Assembly (NCBI GenBank): GCA_030043235.1
Contig: JASHYF010000310.1
Location: 1-9,775, forward strand
Direction of reading: 5' to 3'
DNA length: 9,775 bases
Origin: Solirubrobacteraceae bacterium
GTDB taxonomy: Bacteria > Actinomycetota > Thermoleophilia > Solirubrobacterales > Solirubrobacteraceae
A model generated the notes under the pieces. That model searched no databases and had not been told where the DNA came from. It saw only the letters and a program-made list of their open reading frames with translations. A program made the translations under genes and the position numbers. Within the stretch, counting starts at the first letter, position 1. Each line of letters opens with the position of its first letter. Below, piece after piece: positions 5,147-9,775 of this stretch.

Positions 5147-5355
5147 CCGAGCGGGCGGGGGAGCACGTCGGCGGGGATCTCGGAGATGGCGTTCGCTCCG
5201 CGCATGGCGAGCGCTTCCTCGCGCGTCATCGGCAGCCCCGCGAGGTGCCGGAGCGCGAGGTCCACGGCGGCCGTCTTGGTGCGCACCCCGTAGCGGTCCA
5301 TGATCGTCTGCACGTACGTGTCCTCGATCTCGATGTTCGTGCGCACCGCAGCCAT
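5143..5355 (-). CDS. vapB: VapB-type ribbon-helix-helix antitoxin, module 1
   Basis: A 70-residue antitoxin beginning MAAVRTNIEIEDTYVQTIM. RTNIEIED is the DNA-binding ribbon strand, and RYGVRTKTAAVDLALRHLAG is the helix-helix part typical of the VapB antitoxin family. The C-terminal arm (MTREEALAMRG...IPADVLPRPLG) would wrap the toxin. ATG 5355 is selected over a farther upstream Met because homologous proteins start at this strand and because TATATT (5367-5362) lies only 6 nt before it. There is no Shine-Dalgarno, so a leaderless mRNA is likely. The start codon touches a four-half-site operator, which fits autorepression by the VapBC complex. Confidence 0.9.
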   Translation of the reverse strand: MAAVRTNIEIEDTYVQTIMDRYGVRTKTAAVDLALRHLAGLPMTREEALAMRGANAISEIPADVLPRPLG

Positions 5356-5392
5356 ACACGTAATATACACGCTACGTGTATGGTGCGTGTAC
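5354..5392. promoter_or_regulatory. VapBC module 1 operator and leaderless promoter
   Basis: Four half-sites are visible: ATACACG at 5354-5360 and 5365-5371, then CGTGTAT at 5375-5381 and CGTGTAC at 5386-5392. Neighbours on the same strand are 11 bp apart, and the two pairs are mirrored about 5373. A separate perfect palindrome, CATACACGTA / TACGTGTATG, spans 5353-5382. On the minus strand TATATT (5367-5362) is a -10 element 6 nt from the vapB ATG. RHH antitoxins bind one half-site per dimer and cooperate at about one helical turn, so this layout fits up to four dimers. Confidence 0.7.
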
Positions 5393-5646
5393 GACAGGCC
5401 CTCCAGGCGGCGGGCGTCCAACGCCTGCTCGACGTCCGCCTCAACAACTCATCGCAGCTCGCCGGCTTCGCCAAGGCCCAAGATCTTCCCTTCCTCCTGA
5501 GAGAGCTGGTCGGCGCACGCTACGAGCACGACCCCCGCCTGGCTCCAACGCAGGACTTGCTGGACGAATACAAGAAGCGCAAGGGCGAGTGGGCGGTCAC
5601 CTCGCGACAGCGCCACGATCAGCCGACGGTGGTTGATGCGCTATGA
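5380..5646 (+). pseudogene. DUF488 gene remnant, truncated at both ends
   Basis: An 88-codon reading frame whose core, LLDVRLNNSSQLAGFAKAQD followed by RELVGARYEHDPRLAPTQDLLDEYKKRKGEWAV, matches the DUF488 family closely. Family members start about 17 residues earlier with a strand bearing a TIG-type motif, and continue after the K-G-x-W region with Y-E-R-x-F and a Cys/His-containing C-terminal half. Both ends are missing here: the left break falls in the vapBC operator, and the right break just after WAV (about 5598), followed by unrelated residues to TGA 5644-5646. The only ATG (5380) lies inside the operator and lacks a ribosome binding site. It is most likely a dead fragment between two toxin-antitoxin modules. 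DUF488 function is not established, so none is assigned. Confidence 0.75.
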
Positions 5647-5653
5647 TGCGCTA
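5634..5653 (+). promoter_or_regulatory. Tandem 10-bp repeat with -10 element, module 2 promoter/operator
   Basis: TGATGCGCTA occurs twice head-to-tail (5634-5643 and 5644-5653) without mismatch. TATGAT at 5642-5647 spans the junction and lies 8 nt before the GTG start at 5656, placing the transcription start at or next to the start codon. No Shine-Dalgarno and no good -35 are seen. A 10-bp tandem repeat fits side-by-side RHH dimer binding, so this is a likely autoregulatory operator. Confidence 0.55.
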
Positions 5654-5655
5654 CC

Positions 5656-5970
5656 GTGGAAACTCGAAGTCGAGCCCCCCGCCGAAGCGGCCACCGGACA
5701 ACCCTCACGGTTCCCCGTGGGCTCCGAGATGCCGCCAGCCGCCTCGCTCGCGAGCTGGGCACCACTGTGAATGACGCGATCGTGCGTCTCGCCGAGGAGG
5801 GAGCCGCGGCCCGCGAGCGCCAGCAGCGCATGGCGGCCTTGGCAGCCGAGCGCCGCAGCGTGGTCGAGAGCGTGAGTCCCGGCGATGAGCGTGCGTTCCC
5901 GTCGGCCGAGGAGCTGCCCTCGGCTGAGGAACTGCACGAGGCGATGCTCGCGGGTCGTCGCGAGCCTTGA
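5656..5970 (+). CDS. RHH-type antitoxin, module 2
   Basis: A 104-residue protein with an N-terminal basic stretch, a ribbon strand (TTLTVPRGL) and a helix-helix region (DAASRLARELGTTVNDAIVRLAEEGA), the layout of ribbon-helix-helix antitoxins. A charged helix, a PSAEEL-PSAEEL 18-bp duplication with only synonymous differences (from 5899), and a C-terminal LHEAMLAGRREP that likely contacts the toxin follow. GTG 5656 is chosen because the repeat/-10 element sits directly before it; other in-frame starts would cut into the ribbon. Its stop overlaps the toxin start by four bases (TTGA). Codon third positions are more mixed than in the neighbouring metabolic genes. Confidence 0.8.
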   Translation: METRSRAPRRSGHRTTLTVPRGLRDAASRLARELGTTVNDAIVRLAEEGAAARERQQRMAALAAERRSVVESVSPGDERAFPSAEELPSAEELHEAMLAGRREP

Positions 5971-6458
5971 CGCCTGCCTGGGATACGACGCTCGTCTCCA
6001 GAATGTATCCCGGCGGGCGCCTGGAGGGTTACCTGTTGGACAGCGCTGCTGTGGGCGATCCGGTCGCCATCACCGCGCCCACCGTGATGGAGGTGGTTCG
6101 CGGTCTCCATGCGACGGCGGCAGACAACCCCAGGATGGCGTGCGCGCTGACGTGGTTCGTTCGGCTCGTCACCGGCGATGCGTTGCAGATCCTCTCGCTC
6201 GACCGGCCCGCGGCGATCCTCGCCGGGCGCCTGCGCGCCATGCATCCGGCGCCGCCCACCGGCGTCCGGCGCAAGGGCGTCAAGCCCGAGCAGCGCGCGG
6301 CGTGGGTGCTCGACATCCAAATCGCAGCCTGCGCGTGGGTTCACGGGCGCGAGATAGCCACCGAGAACCGCAGTGACTTCGAAACGCTGGGCGGACTCAT
6401 CGCGAGGCTGTATCCGCACACGCCCACGCTCGCCGTCGTTGCGCCGCCTTCCTGCTGA
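5967..6458 (+). CDS. PIN-domain VapC-like toxin, module 2
   Basis: A 163-residue protein starting at TTG 5967, which overlaps the antitoxin stop. PIN-domain landmarks are Asp6 (WDTTLVSRMYPGG), Glu42 (TVMEVVRGL), Asp116 (LDIQIAACAWVHG) and Asp137 (ENRSDFETL), the four acidic positions of a metal-dependent RNase. It is a little longer than typical VapC (about 130-140), with extra sequence around MHPAPPTGVRRKGVKPEQR between the third and fourth helices and a short hydrophobic tail. Pairing with an RHH antitoxin gene and overlapping start/stop support a toxin role. It ends 7 bp from the convergent mutase gene, with no terminator between them. The target RNA is unknown. Confidence 0.82.
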   Translation: MTPAWDTTLVSRMYPGGRLEGYLLDSAAVGDPVAITAPTVMEVVRGLHATAADNPRMACALTWFVRLVTGDALQILSLDRPAAILAGRLRAMHPAPPTGVRRKGVKPEQRAAWVLDIQIAACAWVHGREIATENRSDFETLGGLIARLYPHTPTLAVVAPPSC

Positions 6459-6465
6459 ATGCGTC

Positions 6466-8247
6466 TCAGAACACGGGCGTCTCCGAGTAGTCGCCGAACA
6501 CCTGCTGCAGCGAGTCCACGATCTCGCCCTCCGAGGCGTGGGCGCGGGCGCAGGCGAGCAGCGGCTCCATCAGGTTGCGATCGGGGTGCGCCGCGTGCTC
6601 GCGCAGCGCGGCCAGGGCGCGCTCCACGGCCGCGCCGTCGCGCCGCGCGCGGGCGGCGTTCAGGCGGGCGATCTGCTTGCGTTCGAGCGCCGGGTCCACG
6701 CGCAGCGTGGGGATCGGCTCCTCGCCGGCGGCCACGTGACTGTTGACCCCCACCACGATCCGCTCGCCCGCGTCGATCTCCTGCTGCAACGCAAACGCCG
6801 CCTCCGCGATCTCCCGCTGGGGATAGTTCAACTTGACCGCTTCCACCATCCCGCCCAACTCATTTATTTTATTAAAATATTCGTACGCTCGCATTTCCAT
6901 CCGATCGGTCAGCGCCTCCACGAAATACGAGCCTCCGAGGGGGTCCACGGTGTTGGTCACGCCGGTCTCGTGCGCGAGCATCTGCTGCGTGCGCAGGGCC
7001 ACGGTCACCGCCTGCTCGGTCGGCAGCGCGAGCGCCTCGTCGTAGGAGTTCGTGTGCAGCGACTGCGTGCCGCCGAGGATCGCCGCGAGCGCCTCCACGG
7101 TCGTGCGCACGATGTTGTTCAGCGGCTGCTGCGCCGTCAGCGACACGCCCGCCGTCTGTGAGTGAAAGCGCATCTGCCACGAGCGCTCCTCCTTCGCGCC
7201 GAACGTCTCGCGCATCTCTTTCGCCCAGATGCGCCGCGCCGCGCGGTACTTCGCGATCTCCTCGAAGAAGTCGAGCTGCGCGTTGAAGAAGAACGACAGG
7301 CGCGGCGCGAACTCGTCCACGTCGAGCCCCCGCTCGAGCGCCTGCTCCACGTACGTGAGGCCGTCCTTCAGCGTGAACGCCAGCTCCTGCTGCGCCGTCG
7401 CGCCCGCCTCGCGGATGTGATAGCCGGAGATCGAGATCGGGTGCCAGCGCGGCATCTCGCGCGTGCACCACTCGATCATGTCGCCGCACAGGCGCATCGC
7501 CGGGTCGATCGGGAAGCACCACTCCTTCTGCGCGATGTACTCCTTCAGGATGTCCGCCTGGATCGTCCCCGACAGGCGCTCGCGGGGGATCGGCTCGCCG
7601 CCGAGGTGGGCGGGATCGCCACCCGCCCGGCCCGCGCCTGCGAGCTCGCCCGCACCGCCGCCCGCGAGTGCGCCGGGGTGGGCGGGACCCGATCCGCCGC
7701 CGCGCGACTCCGCCGCGGCCACGTAGAACGCCAGCATGATCGCCGCCGGCGCGTTGATCGTTATCGACACCGACACCTCGCCCACGTCTATCCCCGCGAA
7801 CAGCGTCTGCATGTCATCGAGCGTGTCCACCGCCACGCCCTCGCGCCCCACCTCGCCGAGCGAGCGCGCGTTGTCCGAGTCGTGGCCCATCAGCGAGGGC
7901 ATGTCGAACGCCGTCGACAGGCCCGTCTGCCCGTGCTCCAGCAGGTAGCGAAAGCGCGCGTTCGTCTCCTCGCTCGTGCCAAAGCCCGCGAACTGGCGCA
8001 TCGTCCACAGCCGCCCGCGGTACATCGTCTTGTGGATCCCGCGCGTGAACGGGTAGGCGCCCGGCTCGCCGATCGGGTCCTCCGGGCCGCCCGCGCCCGC
8101 GCCCGGCGCGAGGTCGCCGGCCGTGTACAGTTCGCGCACCGGCTCCCCCGAGAGGGTGCGGAAGCTCGGTCCGTCTGGGCTGGGTGCCGGCGGGATCATG
8201 TCCGCCGGTTCGCCCGCCTGCCCGCGACGCTGGGGGGTGACTGCCAT
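6466..8247 (-). CDS. icmA: B12-dependent acyl-CoA mutase large subunit, isobutyryl-CoA mutase type
   Basis: A 593-residue TIM-barrel subunit of the methylmalonyl-CoA mutase family, without the cobalamin-binding domain, so it needs a separate small subunit that is not in the window. [18 protein letters not shown] and [14 protein letters not shown] are hallmark segments. Aligning by motif spacing to Propionibacterium methylmalonyl-CoA mutase, Tyr89 becomes Phe86, Arg207 becomes Gln240 and His244 is kept as His277. Phe plus Gln is the known isobutyryl-CoA/n-butyryl-CoA mutase signature; Arg is needed for the methylmalonyl carboxylate. Residues about 182-221 are a Gly/Ala/Pro insertion that adds 36 residues, and a smaller one (PGAGAGG) is near 48. 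Six AT-only codons occur near 6862-6881. ATG 8247 has no Shine-Dalgarno; Met17 is an alternative start. The gene converges on vapC module 2 and diverges from module 3. Confidence 0.88.
   Translation of the reverse strand: MAVTPQRRGQAGEPADMIPPAPSPDGPSFRTLSGEPVRELYTAGDLAPGAGAGGPEDPIGEPGAYPFTRGIHKTMYRGRLWTMRQFAGFGTSEETNARFRYLLEHGQTGLSTAFDMPSLMGHDSDNARSLGEVGREGVAVDTLDDMQTLFAGIDVGEVSVSITINAPAAIMLAFYVAAAESRGGGSGPAHPGALAGGGAGELAGAGRAGGDPAHLGGEPIPRERLSGTIQADILKEYIAQKEWCFPIDPAMRLCGDMIEWCTREMPRWHPISISGYHIREAGATAQQELAFTLKDGLTYVEQALERGLDVDEFAPRLSFFFNAQLDFFEEIAKYRAARRIWAKEMRETFGAKEERSWQMRFHSQTAGVSLTAQQPLNNIVRTTVEALAAILGGTQSLHTNSYDEALALPTEQAVTVALRTQQMLAHETGVTNTVDPLGGSYFVEALTDRMEMRAYEYFNKINELGGMVEAVKLNYPQREIAEAAFALQQEIDAGERIVVGVNSHVAAGEEPIPTLRVDPALERKQIARLNAARARRDGAAVERALAALREHAAHPDRNLMEPLLACARAHASEGEIVDSLQQVFGDYSETPVF
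6862..6881. other. 20-bp pure A/T patch inside the mutase gene
   Basis: Twenty consecutive A/T bases in a gene that otherwise uses G/C at almost every third codon position. On the coding strand they give the codons TAT TTT AAT AAA ATA AAT, ending YEYFNKIN before ELGG. The reading frame is intact. TTTTA-T-TAAAA is a short palindrome within it, and TAAAAT (6873-6878, plus strand) resembles a -10 element. Confidence 0.6.
7590..7705 (-). repeat. In-frame low-complexity insertion in the mutase gene
   Basis: Encodes about 36-40 Gly/Ala/Pro-rich residues (from [10 protein letters not shown] to [10 protein letters not shown]) between two conserved segments, FYVAAAES and [24 protein letters not shown] occurs at 7605-7615 and again at 7677-7687 (plus strand), 72 bp apart in the same frame, so partial internal duplication is likely. 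The size of the insertion follows from the Tyr89-Thr195 spacing in methylmalonyl-CoA mutase (106) against Phe86-Thr228 here (142). Confidence 0.7.
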
Positions 8248-8256
8248 GTTGGGCTC

Positions 8257-8262
8257 ATGCTA
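8257..8262 (-). promoter_or_regulatory. Possible -10 element of the mutase gene
   Basis: On the minus strand TAGCAT lies 9 nt before ATG 8247, in the 71-bp divergent gap, and there is no Shine-Dalgarno between them. A convincing -35 is absent. If used, the mRNA would be leaderless or nearly so. Confidence 0.3.
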
Positions 8263-8282
8263 CCCGGCCCGCAGCGACCACG

Positions 8283-8311
8283 TTGATCAGCTTGGCCAGG
8301 TTGGCTAGACT
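8283..8311 (+). promoter_or_regulatory. Module 3 promoter with tandem 9-bp repeats
   Basis: TTGATC (8283-8288) and TAGACT (8306-8311) are separated by 17 bp and match the -35 and -10 consensus at four of six positions each. The -10 ends 7 nt before ATG 8319 and no Shine-Dalgarno is present, so the transcript should begin at or beside the start codon. Three related 9-mers start at 8283, 8292 and 8301 (TTGATCAGC, TTGGCCAGG, TTGGCTAGA), a plausible antitoxin operator overlapping the promoter. Confidence 0.5.
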
Positions 8312-8318
8312 TCGGCCC

Positions 8319-8564
8319 ATGTCCACCACGTACTCGATTGGTGAAGCCAAGACCCAGCTTTCCAAGCTCGTTCGCCAGGCTGAGCAAGGCGAGGAGGTCA
8401 TTCTTCGCCGAGGCTCCCATCCTGTGGTCCGCCTTGTGGCTCTCACGGGCACGGACGCCACCGTCAAGCGAACCCCTGGACGCATGCGGGGTCGCCTGAC
8501 CGTGCCGGATGACTTCGACGAGTGGCCCGAGGACATCGCAAGGGCGCTCGGCATCATCGAGTGA
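8319..8564 (+). CDS. Phd/YefM-family antitoxin, module 3
   Basis: An 81-residue antitoxin. MSTTYSIGEAKTQLSKLVRQ followed by GEEVILRRGSHPVVRLV is the classic Phd/YefM N-terminal fold, which dimerises and binds DNA. The C-terminal part (GRLTVPDDFDEWPEDIARALG) is the segment that usually threads along a VapC toxin. ATG 8319 is chosen because the Phd domain starts there and a -10 element lies 7 nt upstream; an upstream in-frame ATG at 8283 falls on the promoter. The stop overlaps the toxin start (GTGA). Codons such as ATT, GGT, CTT and GTT are frequent here compared with flanking genes, suggesting horizontal gain. Confidence 0.9.
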   Translation: MSTTYSIGEAKTQLSKLVRQAEQGEEVILRRGSHPVVRLVALTGTDATVKRTPGRMRGRLTVPDDFDEWPEDIARALGIIE

Positions 8565-8953
8565 CGCGCCTGCTCATCGACGCACACGCGCTGGTCTGGT
8601 GGCTGAACGGAGACAGCCGTCTCTCCGACCAGGCGCGCGAGGTGATCCAACGGGCGGAGGAGCCGCTCGTGGGCGCCGGCACCGTCACCGAGATCGCCAT
8701 CAAGCAGTCGATCCGCAAGCTGCTAGTCGATGCCGAGTGGCCCGAGGAAGTCCAGGCCGACGGCATCCAGCTGCTCGGGATCGCCTGGCCGCACGTCGCG
8801 CACCTGCGAGATCTCCCGTTTGTGGAGATCAGCGGCCGCGTGCACCGCGACCCGTTCGACCGGCTGCTCGTCGCACAGGCGCTGACCGAGCGCATCCCGA
8901 TCGTCACCCGCGATCCCGCAGTCGCCGCATACGGGGTCCCCGTGCTCTGGTAG
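8561..8953 (+). CDS. vapC: VapC-type PIN-domain toxin, module 3
   Basis: A 130-residue PIN-domain toxin of the LLIDxHALxWWL subgroup that normally pairs with Phd-type antitoxins, as here. Acidic residues are Asp7 (LLIDAHALVWWL; Ala replaces the usual Thr two residues before the Leu), Glu44 (TVTEIAIK), Asp97/Asp100 (HRDPFDRLLVAQAL) and Asp118 (IVTRDPAVAAYGV). These are the metal ligands of the ribonuclease site, so the toxin looks intact. GTG 8561 overlaps the antitoxin stop by four bases. It differs in subgroup and pairing from the other two PIN genes in the window, so the three modules are not recent duplicates of each other. Confidence 0.92.
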   Translation: MTRLLIDAHALVWWLNGDSRLSDQAREVIQRAEEPLVGAGTVTEIAIKQSIRKLLVDAEWPEEVQADGIQLLGIAWPHVAHLRDLPFVEISGRVHRDPFDRLLVAQALTERIPIVTRDPAVAAYGVPVLW

Positions 8954-9009
8954 CGCATCGAGCGAGCGCATCCGTCCAGGCGCGCGTCGTCGCTAGCGTG
9001 GGCGCTGCC

Positions 9010-9775
9010 ATGCGCCAGGAGCTCAGCCGCCTGGTGGGCGCCGCGCACGTGCTCGACGCTCCGCCATCTTCGCCCTACAACCGCGACTGCTCGGGTCGCA
9101 GGGACGTCGCGGGCCATGCCGACGCGGTCGTGCTGCCGGGCAGCGCCGAGGAGGTCGCGGCGGTCGTGCGCTGGTGCTACGCCCACGACGTGCCGATCGT
9201 GCCCCGCGGCGGCGGCACCGGCCTCACCGGCGGCGCCGTGCCCACGCACGGCGGCGTGGTGCTCTCGCTCGAGCGCCTGCGCGGCGTGCGCGAGCTCGAG
9301 CCCGGCCTGTGGCGGCTGTTCGTGGAGGCGGGCGTGAGCACGCGCGACGTGCAGCGCCTCGCGCGCGAGAACGGGCTTTTGTTCGCCCCCGATCCGGGCG
9401 CCGCCGAGCAGTCGCAGATCGGCGGCAACGTCGCCACCAACGCGGGCGGCCCGCACGCGCTCAAGTACGGCGTCACCGGCGCGTGGGTCGCGGGGCTGGA
9501 GGCCGTGCTCGCCCCCGGCGAGCTCGTGCAGGTGGGTGGCTGGGCCGGCAAGGACGTGGCCGGCTACGACCTCAAGAGCCTGCTCGTCGGCTCCGAGGGC
9601 ACGCTCGGCGTGATCACCGCCGTGCGCCTGCGGCTGCTGCCCGCGCCCGAGGCCGCGCTGCCGCTCGTCGTGTTCCTGCGCACGCGCGAGCAGGGCTGCG
9701 CTGCGATCGGCGAGGTGTTCGCCGCCGGGCTGCGCCCGTCGGTGCTCGACTTCATGGACCGGGAGACGCTGCGCG
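9010..9775 (+). CDS. glcD: FAD-linked oxidase, GlcD-like (5' part, runs off the window)
   Basis: The first 255 codons of a FAD-binding-4 (VAO-type) oxidase such as the glycolate/D-lactate oxidase large subunit, which oxidises 2-hydroxy acids to 2-oxo acids. FAD-contacting motifs are unmistakable: PRGGGTGLTGGAVP (65-78), FAPDPGAAEQSQIGGNVATN (125-144), GGPHALKYGVT (146-156) and GKDVAGYDLKSLLVGSEGTL (180-199). The substrate half lies beyond the right edge. ATG 9010 is the likely start; an in-frame GTG at 8998 is possible. No Shine-Dalgarno is seen before either. The 56-bp gap after vapC holds no clear terminator; TAGCGT (8994-8999) is a weak -10 candidate. GlcD itself is inferred; other members of the family share these motifs. 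Confidence 0.88.
   Translation, partial: MRQELSRLVGAAHVLDAPPSSPYNRDCSGRRDVAGHADAVVLPGSAEEVAAVVRWCYAHDVPIVPRGGGTGLTGGAVPTHGGVVLSLERLRGVRELEPGLWRLFVEAGVSTRDVQRLARENGLLFAPDPGAAEQSQIGGNVATNAGGPHALKYGVTGAWVAGLEAVLAPGELVQVGGWAGKDVAGYDLKSLLVGSEGTLGVITAVRLRLLPAPEAALPLVVFLRTREQGCAAIGEVFAAGLRPSVLDFMDRETLR

Noticed and set aside
6459..6465. Bidirectional terminator between vapC module 2 and the mutase gene
   Set aside because: The gap is only 7 bp and no stem or T-tract is visible around it.
7162..8286. 374-codon plus-strand reading frame opposite the mutase gene
   Set aside because: Arg/His/Leu-rich shadow of the mutase gene, with no domain.

Overview
The window is very GC-rich DNA with tightly packed genes, many GTG or TTG starts and 1-4 bp start/stop overlaps. 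The gene families (InhA-like enoyl reductase, PccB-like carboxyltransferase, MaoC-type dehydratase, B12 acyl-CoA mutase, several VapBC pairs) suggest a high-GC actinobacterium, possibly of the Thermoleophilia/Solirubrobacterales type. That placement is an inference from gene style; no marker gene is present.

Left block (1-4556, plus strand). This is a fatty-acid or lipid biosynthesis operon: the 3' end of a FabF-type ketosynthase, a very small ORF spanning a 30-bp palindrome, an acyl-CoA carboxylase carboxyltransferase, a MaoC-like dehydratase, a FabI/InhA-type enoyl reductase and an extended-SDR (thioester/fatty-acyl reductase-like) enzyme. Together they cover malonyl-type extender supply, condensation, dehydration, enoyl reduction and perhaps a final acyl reduction. 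A ketoreductase and acyl carrier protein are not visible and may lie to the left. Nearly every enzyme carries an in-frame low-complexity insertion in a loop. Two of them, in the ketosynthase and the dehydratase, share a 30-bp element that matches at 29 of 30 bases and is read in the same frame.

Middle block (4453-6458). This is an accessory island: a small single-pass membrane protein (minus), a VapBC pair (minus) with a four-half-site operator, a DUF488 remnant truncated at both ends, and a second antitoxin/PIN-toxin pair (plus). Codon use here is less GC-biased than in the flanking metabolic genes, which fits horizontal gain.

Right block (6466-9775). A coenzyme-B12 acyl-CoA mutase large subunit (minus) has the Phe/Gln active-site signature of isobutyryl-CoA mutase and a 36-residue insertion. 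It is followed by a third toxin-antitoxin pair of the Phd/VapC type (plus) and the 5' part of a GlcD-like FAD-linked oxidase (plus) that runs off the window. The mutase therefore sits between two toxin-antitoxin modules.

All three antitoxin genes lack a Shine-Dalgarno sequence. Each has a -10-like hexamer 6-8 nt before its start codon, together with short repeats of 9-11 bp period, so leaderless and autoregulated transcription is the simplest reading. No tRNA, rRNA, CRISPR array, transposase or convincing intrinsic terminator was seen.
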